The notes under the pieces: generated by a model
What the model saw: the letters and a program-made list of their open reading frames with translations, nothing else
Told to the model about the DNA's origin: nothing
Databases searched by the model: none
Assembly (NCBI RefSeq): GCF_028737315.1
Contig: NZ_JAQZAO010000004.1
Coordinates: 1 to 64,000, forward strand
Source: Actinomycetospora lemnae
GTDB lineage: Bacteria > Actinomycetota > Actinomycetes > Mycobacteriales > Pseudonocardiaceae
Direction of reading: 5' to 3'
Length of the DNA: 64,000 nucleotides
Translations under genes and position numbers: made by a program
Part shown: positions 13,819 through 23,620 of the stretch, in pieces
Numbering within the stretch: position 1 is the first letter of the stretch
Layout: every line of letters starts with the position of its first letter

Positions 13819-16421
13819 CGGTGCGAGCCCTCCCGGACGGGGACCTGCGGCAACGGGACCAGCGGCAGCGCGTCGTGGAACTGCCCCGGCGTCGACTCGG
13901 TCTGGTCGGCCGCCCACGGGTCGACGTAGCGGTCGACCGAGGCCTGCATCCGCGCGTCGAGCTCGGCGGCGATGCCCTCGGTGTCGTCGACGACGACGGC
14001 GATGAGGTGGTCGAGCCCCATCCGCGGCACGAAGTCGTACGTGCGCTCGAGCCAGTTCGCGTTCTCGCGGTAGTACTGCAGGAACCGGCCGGTGATCGTC
14101 ATGGCCTCCTCGTGGGAGTCGACGGTCGCGAGGATGTCGCCCTTGCGGATCGTCGCGCCCGCCGCGCCGCCGACGTAGATCTGCCACTGGCCACCTTCGA
14201 TCGCCACCAGCCCCACGTCCTTGACCATCGACTCCGCGCAGTTGCGCGGGCAGCCGGACACGGCGAGCTTCATCTTCGCCGGGCCCTCGATGCCCTTGTA
14301 GCGCTCCTCGAGGTCGATGCCGAGCCGCGTGGAGTCGCCGAGCCCGAAGCGACAGAAGTCGGTGCCGACGCAGGTCTTCACCGTGCGGAAGCTCTTGCCG
14401 TAGGCCCAGCCCGACGGCATGTCGAGGTCCGCCCACACCTCCGGCAGCTTCTCCTTGGGCACCCCGAGCAGGTCGATGCGCTGCCCGCCGGTCAGCTTGA
14501 TCATCGGGATGTCGTGCTTCTCGGCGACGTCGGCGATGCGCCGCAGCTGGGCGGCGTCGGTGACCCCGCCGGACATCCGCGGCACCACCGAGAACGTCCC
14601 GTCGCGCTGGATGTTGGCGTGCACCCGGTCGTTGATGAACCGGCCGTCGCGCTCGTCCACGACGTCGTCGGGCCACATCATCCGCAGCAGCGCCGTCAGG
14701 CCCATCTTCGAGCCGACGTGCTCCCTGCCGTCGGGCGCGAGCGCCGCGAACACCGACGAGACGCTCTTGAGCTCCCGCGTGCGGATCTCGTGCATCAGGG
14801 TCGGCTTGTCCAGCGGGATGCCCGGCACGTAGTACGAGTCGGCCGGGTCCTCGGTGCCCGCACCACCCAGCGCCGCCTCGACGACCTCCGTGACCAGGCC
14901 CTTGCACGACCCGCAGCCCTTGCCGGCCCGCGTCTGCGCCATGCACGCCGACACCGAGTCGGCGCCGTGCTCCACGCACGCGACGAGGTCGCCCTTGGAG
15001 ACGCCGTTGCAGTTGCAGATCTGGGTGTCGTCGGGCAGGTCGGCCGCGGCGGACTCGTCGCCGGCCGCACCGAGGTCGAACAGCAGCTTGATGCGCTCCT
15101 CGGGCAGCGCCGAGCGGCTGTCGAACGCCTGGGTCAGCGCCGCGACCTTGCTGACGTCGCCGACCAGCGTCGCGCCGATCAGCGTCCCGTCCCGGATGAC
15201 GACGGTCTGGTAGACCCCGCGCCCGGTCTCGGAGAACTGCACGAACTCGTCGGACTCGCGCTCGGGGGCCTTGACGCCCATCTGCGCGACGTCGACGCCG
15301 GCGACCTTGAGCTTCGTCGCCAGCCGCGAGCCGTGGTACTCGGCGTCCGGGTTCGCGCCCGTGACCACGTCGGCGAGGACCGCGGCCTGCTCCCACAGCG
15401 GGCCGACGACGCCGTACACCTCGCCGCGGTGCTGGGCGCACTCGCCGACGACGAAGATTGCGTCGTCGTCGACCGAGCGCATCTTGTCGTCGACGACGAT
15501 GGCGCGCTGCGTCTCGAGCCCCGACACCATCGCGAGCCCGATGTTGGGCCGGATGCCCGCGGTGACCACGACCATGTCGCACGCCAGGTCCGAGCCGTCG
15601 GTGAAGCGGACGCCGGAGACGCGCCGCTGCCCCCGATCGGTCGAGCCCCGCTCCGCGGCGTCTCCCGTCGTCAGGATCTCGTTCGTCTTGACCCCGAGGT
15701 GCAGGTGCATGCCCATCTGCTCGAGCTTGCTGCGCAGCACCTTCGACGCCTCGGCCTCGAGCTGCTGGTTCATCAGCACCTCGGTCGGGTGCACGACGTG
15801 CACCGCGACCCCGTGCTTCTGCAGCCCGGCCGCCGCCTCGAGCCCGAGCAGGCCGCCGCCGATGACGACGGCGGTCCGGTGGCTGTCCCCGATGGTCGAG
15901 CTCCGCTGCGCTGCGTCGCCCTCGACGTGGGCGAGCATCGCCTGCGCGTCGTCCAGCGACCGGAACCCGAACACCCCGCGCGTGAGCTCGGTGTTCGACG
16001 CCCACATGCCCTCCACGGGCGGGAAGAACGAGCGGCTGCCGGTGGCCAGCACGAGCACGTCGTACGGGGTCACCGACCCGTCGTCGCCGAGGACGACCTT
16101 CGCGTGCCGGTCGATGCGCACGATGCGGACGCCGGCGTGGAGCGTGATCCCGTTCTCGTCGTACCAGTCGAGCGGGTTGAGGTAGAGGTCGTCGGCGTCG
16201 TCGTTGTCCACCGCCTCGCCGGTCCCGACGGTCGAGCTCCGCTGCGCTGCGTCTCCCGCCGCGTTCGCCAGGACCTCGGAGAGCAGGATGCGGTTGTAGT
16301 TGCCGTAGGGCTCGTCGCCGAAGACGGTGATGGCGAACTGCTCGCCGCCGCCCCGCGCGAGGATCTCCTCGAGCGCGCGGGCGCCGGACATGCCGTTGCC
16401 GACGACCACCAGGCGGCGCAT
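13815..16421 (-). CDS. nirB: Assimilatory nitrite reductase large subunit
   Basis: 868 residues. An N-terminal FAD/NAD(P)H module (VVVGNGMSGARALEE; VVIGGGLLGLEAAAGL near 186) is followed by a BFD-like [2Fe-2S] domain (ICNCNGVSKG ... GKGCGSCKGLV) and the sirohaem/[4Fe-4S] reductase domains, with VGTDFCRFGLGDS and SGCPRNCAE providing the cluster Cys. The enzyme transfers six electrons from NAD(P)H to nitrite, giving ammonium in the cytoplasm. Three short insertions at residues 55-68, 167-180 and about 252-267 are copies of the DNA repeat seen in valS, and lie in loops of the FAD module. The start ATG at 16421 overlaps the preceding stop by one base (TGATG). Confidence 0.95.
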   Translation of the reverse strand: MRRLVVVGNGMSGARALEEILARGGGEQFAITVFGDEPYGNYNRILLSEVLANAAGDAAQRSSTVGTGEAVDNDDADDLYLNPLDWYDENGITLHAGVRIVRIDRHAKVVLGDDGSVTPYDVLVLATGSRSFFPPVEGMWASNTELTRGVFGFRSLDDAQAMLAHVEGDAAQRSSTIGDSHRTAVVIGGGLLGLEAAAGLQKHGVAVHVVHPTEVLMNQQLEAEASKVLRSKLEQMGMHLHLGVKTNEILTTGDAAERGSTDRGQRRVSGVRFTDGSDLACDMVVVTAGIRPNIGLAMVSGLETQRAIVVDDKMRSVDDDAIFVVGECAQHRGEVYGVVGPLWEQAAVLADVVTGANPDAEYHGSRLATKLKVAGVDVAQMGVKAPERESDEFVQFSETGRGVYQTVVIRDGTLIGATLVGDVSKVAALTQAFDSRSALPEERIKLLFDLGAAGDESAAADLPDDTQICNCNGVSKGDLVACVEHGADSVSACMAQTRAGKGCGSCKGLVTEVVEAALGGAGTEDPADSYYVPGIPLDKPTLMHEIRTRELKSVSSVFAALAPDGREHVGSKMGLTALLRMMWPDDVVDERDGRFINDRVHANIQRDGTFSVVPRMSGGVTDAAQLRRIADVAEKHDIPMIKLTGGQRIDLLGVPKEKLPEVWADLDMPSGWAYGKSFRTVKTCVGTDFCRFGLGDSTRLGIDLEERYKGIEGPAKMKLAVSGCPRNCAESMVKDVGLVAIEGGQWQIYVGGAAGATIRKGDILATVDSHEEAMTITGRFLQYYRENANWLERTYDFVPRMGLDHLIAVVVDDTEGIAAELDARMQASVDRYVDPWAADQTESTPGQFHDALPLVPLPQVPVREGSHR
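15621..15668 (-). repeat. Diverged repeat copy inside nirB (third)
   Basis: On the coding strand it reads GACGCCGCGGAGCGGGGCTC, several substitutions away from the other nirB copies, and encodes TGDAAERGSTDRG at residues about 252-264. It sits just before the strand VSGVRFTDG, where NirB proteins normally have a short loop. Divergence suggests this is an older insertion. Confidence 0.6.
15882..15923 (-). repeat. Interspersed repeat copy inside nirB (second)
   Basis: It contains the exact 18-base core ACGCAGCGCAGCGGAGCT shared with valS and encodes EGDAAQRSSTIGDS (residues 167-180), just before the NAD-binding strand AVVIGGG. It is read one base out of phase compared with valS, so the encoded peptide differs although the DNA is the same. 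Confidence 0.75.
16218..16259 (-). repeat. Interspersed repeat copy inside nirB (first)
   Basis: It contains the 18-base core ACGCAGCGCAGCGGAGCT followed by CGACCGTCGGG, encoding AGDAAQRSSTVGTG (residues 55-68) between LLSEVLAN and the segment ending in LYLNPLDWYDENGI. It is almost identical to the copy at 15882-15923. Confidence 0.75.
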
Positions 16422-16768
16422 CAGACCTCCACCAGGCCGCAGTCGACGACGAGCGTGCCGCTGGTCCCGGCCGGGGCCGAGTAGTGCACCTCGACGGTGG
16501 TCCCGGCGAGGAGGTCCTCGACCACGCGCAGCGAGACGTGCATGTCGGACCTGGCGCCCACCGGCAGCCACCGCGCAGGCGCGCCGTCGAACACGAGGAC
16601 GACCGTGGCGAGCTCGTCGGAGGAGTTGCCCGCGCGCACGTAGAGGACCTGGCCGGTCACGCCCTCGGGCACGGTGTAGGTCAGCGTCGGGTGCAGCAGG
16701 GCCGGCTTGTCCAGCCCCTGCCCGTCGAACGCGAACGCGCCCTGCAGGAACCGTGGCGTGGTCATCAT
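16421..16768 (-). CDS. Small unknown protein between nasC and nirB
   Basis: 115 residues, predicted mostly beta: FLQGAFAFDGQGLDKPALLHP, LTYTVPEGVTGQVLYVRAGNSSDELATVVLVFDG, HVSLRVVEDLLAGTTVEVHYSAP, then SGTLVVDCGLVEV. There is no signal peptide, no membrane helix and only one Cys. I do not recognise the family. It overlaps nasC by 4 bp (ATGA) and nirB by one base (TGATG), so it is translated with the nitrate/nitrite reductases; a chaperone, assembly or complex-forming role is an inference from position only. Confidence 0.75.
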   Translation of the reverse strand: MMTTPRFLQGAFAFDGQGLDKPALLHPTLTYTVPEGVTGQVLYVRAGNSSDELATVVLVFDGAPARWLPVGARSDMHVSLRVVEDLLAGTTVEVHYSAPAGTSGTLVVDCGLVEV

Positions 16769-18906
16769 GCGGGGGTGTCCTCCCGGGTGGTGGCGGCTTC
16801 CAGTGCGACCGCGCAGACCTTGAACTCGGGCATGCGTGAGGCCGGGTCCAGCGCGGGGTTCGTGAGGTCGTTGATCGTCTGCTCGCCCGCCCAGTGGAAC
16901 GGCGCGAAGACCGTGTCGGGCCGGATCGTCGGGGTCAGCCGGGCGCGCACCCGGGCGCGGCCGCGGCGCGTGCGCAGCAGGAGGTCGCCGCCCTCGGCCA
17001 CGCCGAGCCGGGCGGCGAGGTCGGGGTGGATGTCGACGGAGGGCTCCGGCTCGGTGTCCAGCAGCGCCTTGGTGCGGCGGGTCTGCGTGCCCGACTGGTA
17101 ATGGGCGCGGCTGCGGCCGGTGGTCAGGCGGTAGGGGTACTCGTCGTCCGGGGTCTCGGCGGCGTCGCGGTGGTGCACGACGTGGAAGCGGGCGCGCCCG
17201 TCGGGCGTCGGGAAGCCGTCCCGGAACAGCCGCGGCGTGCCCGCGTCGTCCTCGGAGCGGCACGGCCAGAACACGCCGCGCTCGGCCTCGATCCGCTCCC
17301 AGGTGATGCCCGCGTAGTCGGCCTTGCCGCCGGCGCTGGCGCGGCGCAGCTCGTCGAACACGGCGCGGGGGTCGTCGTCGAAGTGGTCGCCACGCCCGAG
17401 GCGCCGGGCCAGGTCGGCGAGCACGGCGAGGTCGCTGCGCACGCCGTCCGGGGCGTCGGTGGCGCGCCGGCGGCGCAGCACGCGACCCTCGAGGTTGGTC
17501 ATCGTGCCGTCCTCCTCGGCCCACTGCGTGGTGGGCAGGACGACGTCGGCGAGCTCGGCGGTCTCGGAGAGGAAGAGGTCGGAGACGGCGAGGAAGTCGA
17601 GGCTGCGCAGCCGCTCGCGCACGTGGGCGGCGCGCGGGGCGGAGACGGCGACGTTGGAGGCCATCACCAGCAGCGCGCGGACGCCGCCGTCGGAGCCGAG
17701 GCGGTCGAGCATCTCGTAGGCCGAGACGCCGGGCTGCGGGAGCTCGTCGGGGTCGACGCCCCAGACGCCCGCCACGTGGGCGCGGGCGGCGGGGTCGGCG
17801 AGCATCCGGTAGCCGGGCAGCTGGTCGGCCTTCTGCCCGTGCTCGCGCCCGCCCTGCCCGTTGCCCTGGCCGGTCATCGTCGCCCAGCCGCTGGACGGGC
17901 GGCCGGGCAGACCGAGGGCGAGCGCCAGGTTGATCCACGCCAGCGCGGTGTCCGACCCCTTCGCGTGCTGCTCGGCGCCCCGACCCGAGAGGATCATCGT
18001 CGCCCGGGACTCGGCGAGCAGCCGGACCGCACGCTCCATCACCGCGACCGGGACGCCGGTGATGCGCTCGACGCGGTCGGGCCAGTACTGGCGCAGCGCG
18101 CGCTTCACCGCGGGCCAGCCGGTGGTGCGCTCGGCGATGTACGCGGTGTCGACCAGGCGGTGCTTGACCGCGAGGTGCAGCAGGCCGTTGGCCAGGGCGA
18201 GGTCGGTGCCGGGCACGGGCTGGAGGTGCACGTCGGCGGCGGCCGCGGTGGCGGTGTAGCGCGGGTCGACGACGAGGTGGGTCGCCCCGCGGTCGCGGCC
18301 GGCGGCGAACCACCGCATCGCGGGCGGCATGACGTCGGCCGGGTTGGAGCCGACGAGCAGCACGGTGTCGGCGCGGGCGATGTCGGACAGCGGGAACGGC
18401 ATGCCGCGGTCCACCCCGAACGCCTTCGTCGCCGCCGCGGCCGCCGACGACATGCAGAAGCGTCCGTTGTAGTCGATCGAGGCGCTGCGCAGTGCGACCC
18501 GGACGAACTTGCCGGCCTGGTAGGCCTTCTCGTTGGTCATCCCGCCGCCGCCGAACAGGCCCGCGGCGTCCGGGCCGTAGCGCTCCTGGGCGACGGTCAG
18601 CCCGTCGGCGATCCGTTGGAGGGCCTCGTCCCAGGTCGCGGCGCGGAACGGCTCGTTGCGCGCGTCACGGACCAGCGGCGTCGTGAGCCGGTCGGGGTGG
18701 CCGAGCAGCTCGGCCGCCGACAGGCCCTTCTCGCAGAGCCCGCCGCGGTTGGTCGGGAACGGCGCGCCGGTCACCTCGAGCACCGGCCCCGCGGCGTGCG
18801 CACGCGGGGTCAGCGTCATCGCGCACTGCAGCGAGCAGTACGGGCAGTGCGTGCTGACGCCCTGCTCGGGCGCCGATCCGGAGATCGGCAGGTGGGACCC
18901 GGCCAT
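16765..18906 (-). CDS. nasC: Assimilatory nitrate reductase, molybdopterin catalytic subunit
   Basis: 713 residues from ATG at 18906 (a GTG at 18915 would add three). An N-terminal [4Fe-4S] domain (CPYCSLQCAM ... GGLCEKG) is followed by the bis-MGD molybdopterin fold; the probable Mo-ligand Cys lies in NGRFCMSSAAAA and further cofactor contacts are in LLVGSNPADVMPP and VVDPRYTATA. The C-terminal molydop-binding domain contains YPYRLTTGRSRAHYQSGTQTRR. There is no twin-arginine signal, which fits a cytoplasmic assimilatory enzyme (NasC/NarB type) reducing nitrate to nitrite for NirBD. It heads the overlapping operon nasC - unknown - nirB - nirD. The choice of symbol nasC versus narB or nasA is a naming matter. 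Confidence 0.92.
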   Translation of the reverse strand: MAGSHLPISGSAPEQGVSTHCPYCSLQCAMTLTPRAHAAGPVLEVTGAPFPTNRGGLCEKGLSAAELLGHPDRLTTPLVRDARNEPFRAATWDEALQRIADGLTVAQERYGPDAAGLFGGGGMTNEKAYQAGKFVRVALRSASIDYNGRFCMSSAAAAATKAFGVDRGMPFPLSDIARADTVLLVGSNPADVMPPAMRWFAAGRDRGATHLVVDPRYTATAAAADVHLQPVPGTDLALANGLLHLAVKHRLVDTAYIAERTTGWPAVKRALRQYWPDRVERITGVPVAVMERAVRLLAESRATMILSGRGAEQHAKGSDTALAWINLALALGLPGRPSSGWATMTGQGNGQGGREHGQKADQLPGYRMLADPAARAHVAGVWGVDPDELPQPGVSAYEMLDRLGSDGGVRALLVMASNVAVSAPRAAHVRERLRSLDFLAVSDLFLSETAELADVVLPTTQWAEEDGTMTNLEGRVLRRRRATDAPDGVRSDLAVLADLARRLGRGDHFDDDPRAVFDELRRASAGGKADYAGITWERIEAERGVFWPCRSEDDAGTPRLFRDGFPTPDGRARFHVVHHRDAAETPDDEYPYRLTTGRSRAHYQSGTQTRRTKALLDTEPEPSVDIHPDLAARLGVAEGGDLLLRTRRGRARVRARLTPTIRPDTVFAPFHWAGEQTINDLTNPALDPASRMPEFKVCAVALEAATTREDTPA

Positions 18907-18952
18907 GGCTCCCACGCTGCGGGGGAGCCGTTGCCGGGCGGTTACACGAGCG

Positions 18953-20008
18953 CTACACCTGGGCGAGCGACGGCGCGGCGCCCGTCACTCCCGGGGCGGC
19001 CGGACCGAACTCCTCGGCGATCAGCTCGTAGGAGCGGCGCCGCTCGGCGGCGTCGTGGATCGGGGTGACGATCATGATCTCGTCGGCGTCGGCCTCGCGG
19101 GCCCGGCGCTCGAGGTCGTCGCGGACCTCGGCCGGCGTGCCGGCGGTCGTCTTCGACGCCATCGCCTGCTCGACCTGGAGCTCGACGGGGCTCCAGTCGT
19201 GGGCGAGCGCCTCCTCCGGGCTCGGCAGCGGGCCGGGGTTGCCGGTGCGCAGGCGCGCCATCGACAGCGCGTGGGCGCGACCCATGGCCCGGGCGCGCTC
19301 GGCGTCCTCGCTGCACATGACCGCGGCGGCGAGGATGACGTGCGGGTCCTGCGCGCCGGCGGCGTCGCTGGGACGGAACTGCTGGCGGTAGATGCGTGTT
19401 GCCTCGCCCGGGTCGGCGCCGCCGAAGTGGCCGGCGTAGGCGAAGCCGGTGCCGAACGCGGCCGCGGCCTGCCCGCCGTAGTAGCTCGACGCGAGGATCC
19501 AGACCGGCGGGAGCGGGACGTCGTCGGGCACGGCGACGATGCCGGCGAACGGGTGGTCGGCGGGGAAGCCGTCGACGTAGCCGCGGAGCTCGGAGAACTG
19601 CTCGGGGAAGTCGTCGGCGGTGAGGGCCTCGCGGCTGCGGCGCAGGGCGATCGCGGTGCGCGGGTCGGTGCCGGGTGCGCGCCCGAGACCGAGGTCGATG
19701 CGGTCCGGGTAGAGCCCGGCCAGCGCGCGGAACGTCTCGGCGACCTTCAGCGGGGAGTGGTTCGGCAGCATGATCCCGCCGGAGCCGACGCGCAGGGTGC
19801 TGGTCGCGCCGGCGGCGGCGCCGATGAGGATCTCGGGGCTGGAGCTCGCGACGCTCGGGATGCCGTGGTGCTCGGCGAGCCACATGCGCCGGTAGCCGGC
19901 GCGCTCGACGGTGCGGGCGAGCTCGACGGTCTCGTGCAGGGCCGCCGAGGTGGGCGTGCCGGAGGGGACCGGGGAGAGGTCCAGGACCGAGAGCTCGAGA
20001 TCGCGCAT
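18953..20008 (-). CDS. LLM-class flavin-dependent oxidoreductase
   Basis: 351 residues forming a luciferase-like TIM barrel: [12 protein letters not shown] at the start, [51 protein letters not shown] and [11 protein letters not shown]. These are hallmarks of the group of monooxygenase-like proteins near YhbW/LuxA that use FMNH2 (or F420). The substrate is unknown. It lies 46 bp upstream of nasC on the same strand and may share its transcript, but a functional link is not evident. Confidence 0.9.
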   Translation of the reverse strand: MRDLELSVLDLSPVPSGTPTSAALHETVELARTVERAGYRRMWLAEHHGIPSVASSSPEILIGAAAGATSTLRVGSGGIMLPNHSPLKVAETFRALAGLYPDRIDLGLGRAPGTDPRTAIALRRSREALTADDFPEQFSELRGYVDGFPADHPFAGIVAVPDDVPLPPVWILASSYYGGQAAAAFGTGFAYAGHFGGADPGEATRIYRQQFRPSDAAGAQDPHVILAAAVMCSEDAERARAMGRAHALSMARLRTGNPGPLPSPEEALAHDWSPVELQVEQAMASKTTAGTPAEVRDDLERRAREADADEIMIVTPIHDAAERRRSYELIAEEFGPAAPGVTGAAPSLAQV

Positions 20009-20051
20009 GTCCGGTGCAACGTCGTCGCGCGGGACGTGTGTTCCGGCGGGT

Positions 20052-20071
20052 GTCCCGATCCGGGACGTCCC
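20052..20071. promoter_or_regulatory. Inverted repeat between divergent genes
   Basis: GTCCCGATCCGGGAC (20052-20066) is a 6-3-6 inverted repeat and merges into the perfect 10-bp palindrome GGGACGTCCC (20062-20071). It lies between the luciferase-like gene and pntA, which are transcribed away from each other, so it may be an operator acting on either or both. No regulator gene is adjacent. Confidence 0.4.
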
Positions 20072-20184
20072 GCGCAGCGCGCTCGGCCGGGGAGATTAAG
20101 GTCACTGCTACCGCGTCCTCGTGGCGACGAAGATGCGGCGGTCGTCCGGCGACGAGGCCGGTGTGGGACGTAGGGAGCACGACG

Positions 20185-21750
20185 GTGCGCATCGGTGTGC
20201 CCCGGGAGGCCGGGGAGCACGAGACCCGGGTGGCCGCGACGCCGGCCACGGTGGTCGGGCTGGTCGACCTGGGGGCGACGGTCGTCGTCGCGCCGGGCGC
20301 GGGGGAACGCGCGAGCTTCACCGACGACGCCTACGCGGCGGCCGGGGCCGAGCTCGGCGACCCGTGGTCGGCGGACGTGGTGCTCACGCTGCGCCCGCCC
20401 GTCGCGGCGGACCTGGACCGGATGGCGCCGGGCACCACGCTCGTCACCATGGTCGGTCCGGCCCGCAACCCGGGGCTCCTCGAGGACCTCGCCGCGCGCG
20501 GATTGACGGTGCTCGCCACCGACGCCGTGCCCCGGATCTCCCGTGCCCAGTCACTGGACGTCCTCAGCTCGATGGCCAACATCGCGGGCTACCGGGCGGT
20601 GGTCGAGGCCGCGCACCGGTTCGGCCGGTTCTTCACCGGCCAGGTCACCGCGGCGGGCAAGGTGCCGCCGGCGAAGGTGCTGGTCGCGGGCGCGGGCGTC
20701 GCCGGGCTCGCGGCGATCGGCGCGGCGAGCAGCCTCGGCGCGGTCGTGCGGGCCACCGACCCGCGTCCCGAGGTCGCCGAGCAGGTCCGGTCGCTGGGCG
20801 GGGAGTTCCTCGCCGTGGAGGTCCCCGACGCCGCGCAGGAGTCCTCCGACGGCTACGCCCGCGCCACCTCCGCCGCCTACGACGCGCGCGCCGCGGAGAT
20901 CTACACCGAGCAGGCCGCCGACGTCGACGTCGTCATCACCACCGCCCTCATCCCCGGCCGCCCCGCGCCCCGCCTGCTCACCGCCGAGGACGTCGCGCTG
21001 ATGAAGCCCGGCAGCGTGATCGTGGACATGGCCGCGGGGCAGGGCGGCAACGTCGAGGGCTCGGTGCCCGACGAGGTCGTCGTCACCGGGAACGGCGTGA
21101 CGATCGTCGGCGACACCGACCTCGCCGCCCGCCTGCCCACCCAGGCCTCGCAGCTCTACGGCACCAACCTCGTCAACCTGCTCAAGCTGCTGGTCCCCGA
21201 GAAGGACGGGCAGCTGGTCCTCGACCTCGAGGACGTCGTCATCCGCTCGATGACCGTGACCCACCACGGCGACGTGCTCTGGCCGCCCCCGCCGATCCCG
21301 GTGTCGGCGGCGCCGGCGGCCGCCGGCGTGCCGGTCGAACCGGTCGCGTCGACGCCGGTCGTCGAGCCGAAGCGGCCGGTGTCGCCCGCCCGGCGCTACG
21401 CGCTGGTGGCCGTCGGGTTCGCGCTGCTGTTCACGGCGACGGCGTTCGCGCCGGCCGAGCTCGCCACCAACCTCACGGTGTTCGTGCTGGCCGTGGTCAT
21501 CGGGTACTACGTCATCGGCAAGGTCCACCACGCCCTGCACACACCGCTGATGTCGGTGACCAACGCGATCTCCGGCGTCGTCGTGGTGGGCGCGCTGCTG
21601 CAGTTCGGACAGCACGGCGTCGTGGTGTCGGTGCTCGCGTTCGTCGCCGTGCTGCTGGCCAGCATCAACATCGTCGGCGGCTTCGCGGTGACGCGCCGGA
21701 TGCTCGCCATGTTCACGAAGGGCCCTGCCCAGGAGAGGACGTCACCGTGA
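20185..21750 (+). CDS. pntA: NAD(P) transhydrogenase subunit alpha
   Basis: 521 residues from GTG at 20185 (tagggag upstream). The NAD(H)-binding domain I shows [64 protein letters not shown] and [21 protein letters not shown]. The C terminus (about 395-515) holds about four membrane helices, so this is the fused E. coli-type PntA rather than the split PntAA/PntAB type common in many bacteria. With PntB it forms the proton-driven enzyme that makes NADPH from NADH in the cell membrane. It overlaps pntB by 4 bp. Confidence 0.95.
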   Translation: MRIGVPREAGEHETRVAATPATVVGLVDLGATVVVAPGAGERASFTDDAYAAAGAELGDPWSADVVLTLRPPVAADLDRMAPGTTLVTMVGPARNPGLLEDLAARGLTVLATDAVPRISRAQSLDVLSSMANIAGYRAVVEAAHRFGRFFTGQVTAAGKVPPAKVLVAGAGVAGLAAIGAASSLGAVVRATDPRPEVAEQVRSLGGEFLAVEVPDAAQESSDGYARATSAAYDARAAEIYTEQAADVDVVITTALIPGRPAPRLLTAEDVALMKPGSVIVDMAAGQGGNVEGSVPDEVVVTGNGVTIVGDTDLAARLPTQASQLYGTNLVNLLKLLVPEKDGQLVLDLEDVVIRSMTVTHHGDVLWPPPPIPVSAAPAAAGVPVEPVASTPVVEPKRPVSPARRYALVAVGFALLFTATAFAPAELATNLTVFVLAVVIGYYVIGKVHHALHTPLMSVTNAISGVVVVGALLQFGQHGVVVSVLAFVAVLLASINIVGGFAVTRRMLAMFTKGPAQERTSP

Positions 21751-23150
21751 GCGCCGGAGCAGCCGCCACCGCGGCCTACGTCGTCGCGGCCCTGCTCACC
21801 GTCATGAGCCTCGCCGGGCTGTCGCGGCACGAGACCGCGCGCTCCGGCGTCGCGTACGGCATCGCCGGCATGGCCGTGGCCCTCGTCGCGACCGTCGTGA
21901 TGGTGGCCGAGTCGGTGTCCGCGGGCGCGGTCGCGCTGCTCGCCGTGGCCATGGTCGTCGGCGGCGGCATCGGGCTGTGGCGCGCCCGGGTCGTCGAGAT
22001 GACCGGGATGCCCGAGCTCATCGCGCTGCTGCACAGCTTCGTCGGTCTCGCCGCGGTGCTCGTCGGGTGGAACGGTTACCTCGAGGTGGAGGCGGTCGGA
22101 CCGGCGCAGACCACCGTCGCGCCGGACCTCCTCGCCATCCACTCGGTCGAGGTCGGCATCGGGGTCTTCATCGGCGCGGTGACGTTCACCGGCTCGCTCG
22201 TCGCGTACGGGAAGCTCTCGGGGCGGATGAAGTCGCGCCCGCTGACGCTGCCGGGCAAGAACGCGCTGAACCTGGGCGCGCTCGTGGCGTTCGCGGCGCT
22301 GACCGTCGGGTTCACCGTGGCGCCGTCGCTGGGCCTGATGATCGCGATCACCGCGGTGGCGCTGGCGCTGGGCTGGCACCTCGTCGCCTCGATCGGCGGC
22401 GGGGACATGCCGGTCGTCGTCTCGATGCTCAACAGCTACTCGGGCTGGGCCGCGGCCGCGTCGGGCTTCCTGCTCGACAACACGCTGCTCATCGTCACCG
22501 GGGCGCTCGTCGGGTCGTCCGGTGCGTACCTGTCGTACGTCATGTGCCAGGCGATGAACCGCTCGTTCCTGTCGGTCATCGCCGGGGGCTTCGGCGTCGA
22601 GTCCGGGACGGCGGCAGCCGTGGAGGGCGAGCACCGCGAGGTCAGCGCCGAGGAGGTCGCCGCGATGCTCGGCGACGCGTCGTCGGTGGTGATCGTCCCC
22701 GGCTACGGCATGGCGGTCGCGCAGGCGCAGTACCCCGTCGCCGACCTCACCCGCCGGCTCACCGACCGCGGCGTCGAGGTCCGCTTCGGCATCCACCCTG
22801 TCGCCGGGCGTCTGCCCGGGCACATGAACGTGCTGCTCGCCGAGGCCAAGGTCCCCTACGACATCGTGCTGGAGATGGACGAGATCAACGACGACCTGGC
22901 CTCCACCAGCGTCGTCCTCGTCATCGGCGCCAACGACACCGTCAACCCGGCCGCGATGGAGGACCCGGCGAGCCCCATCGCGGGCATGCCGGTGCTGCGC
23001 GTCTGGGAGGCCAAGGACGTCGTGGTGTTCAAGCGGTCGATGGCCGTGGGCTACGCCGGCGTGCAGAACCCGCTGTTCTTCCGCGAGAACACCTCGATGA
23101 TCTTCGGTGACGCCAAGGCCCGCGTGGAGGACATCCTCAAGGCGCTGTGA
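21747..23150 (+). CDS. pntB: NAD(P) transhydrogenase subunit beta
   Basis: 467 residues from GTG at 21747 (AGGAGAGG upstream, GTGA overlap with pntA). The N-terminal part has about nine membrane helices with [20 protein letters not shown] and [22 protein letters not shown], the conserved proton-channel regions. The C-terminal domain III binds [58 protein letters not shown] and [18 protein letters not shown]. Its NADPH output could support the nitrite reductase encoded nearby, if that enzyme uses NADPH. The 3' end overlaps the convergent ankyrin gene by 14 bp. Confidence 0.96.
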   Translation: MSAGAAATAAYVVAALLTVMSLAGLSRHETARSGVAYGIAGMAVALVATVVMVAESVSAGAVALLAVAMVVGGGIGLWRARVVEMTGMPELIALLHSFVGLAAVLVGWNGYLEVEAVGPAQTTVAPDLLAIHSVEVGIGVFIGAVTFTGSLVAYGKLSGRMKSRPLTLPGKNALNLGALVAFAALTVGFTVAPSLGLMIAITAVALALGWHLVASIGGGDMPVVVSMLNSYSGWAAAASGFLLDNTLLIVTGALVGSSGAYLSYVMCQAMNRSFLSVIAGGFGVESGTAAAVEGEHREVSAEEVAAMLGDASSVVIVPGYGMAVAQAQYPVADLTRRLTDRGVEVRFGIHPVAGRLPGHMNVLLAEAKVPYDIVLEMDEINDDLASTSVVLVIGANDTVNPAAMEDPASPIAGMPVLRVWEAKDVVVFKRSMAVGYAGVQNPLFFRENTSMIFGDAKARVEDILKAL

Positions 23151-23580
23151 GGATCGTCAGCAGGTCCTGCCGCTCGAACATCACCGCGGAGTCCACGGCG
23201 GTGGGGTGACCCGCGCGGGGGTCGGCGCCGGCCGCGACGAGGACGCGGACGACGGCCTCCTCGCCCTTGAACACCGCGCCGGCGATCGGGGACTGTCCGC
23301 GGTCGTTGAGCCGGTCGACGTCCGCGCCCCGCTCCACCAGCGCGGACACCGCGTCGGCGTGCCCGTGGTACGCCGCGAGCATGACGAGCGTGTCGCCGTT
23401 CTCGTTGGTGAGGTTCACCGGCACGCCGGCGTCGACGTACTGCGCCAGCGATGCCGCGTCGCCCTCGCGCGCGAAGCCGAACACCCGGATCGCGAGCTCG
23501 CGGACGCCTTCGTCGACCGGGGCCTGGCCGGGCGCCGCGGCGCCGGGTGCGGGGGCGGAGGGGTCAGGTGGCTGCGCCAT
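23137..23580 (-). CDS. Ankyrin-repeat protein
   Basis: 147 residues. After a Pro/Ala-rich start come about three ankyrin repeats ([63 protein letters not shown]). Small free-standing ankyrin proteins of this kind usually mediate protein binding; the partner is unknown. The start codon lies immediately beside the palindrome at 23581-23620. Confidence 0.88.
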   Translation of the reverse strand: MAQPPDPSAPAPGAAAPGQAPVDEGVRELAIRVFGFAREGDAASLAQYVDAGVPVNLTNENGDTLVMLAAYHGHADAVSALVERGADVDRLNDRGQSPIAGAVFKGEEAVVRVLVAAGADPRAGHPTAVDSAVMFERQDLLTILTAP

Positions 23581-23620
23581 GTGAGCAGTATGGAGTGCTG
23601 GAGCACGCAGAAGTGCTCAC
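23581..23620. repeat. GTGAGC-type palindromic element
   Basis: Outer arms gtgagca (23581-23587) and tgctcac (23614-23620) pair, with inner arms agtgct/agcac. It fills the gap between the ankyrin gene start and the phosphodiesterase gene end; the TGA stop of the latter (23617-23619) lies within it. It shares its GTGAGC ... GCTCACGA edges with the palindromes at 30439 and 44741. Confidence 0.6.

Noticed and set aside
12711-16484. 1257-codon open frame antisense to nirB/nirD
   Set aside because: Shadow of the nitrite reductase genes, with no domain and biased composition.
20121-21746. In-frame extension of pntB upstream over pntA
   Set aside because: PntA is clear in the overlapping frame; the pntB start is set by the GTGA overlap at 21747 and its ribosome site.
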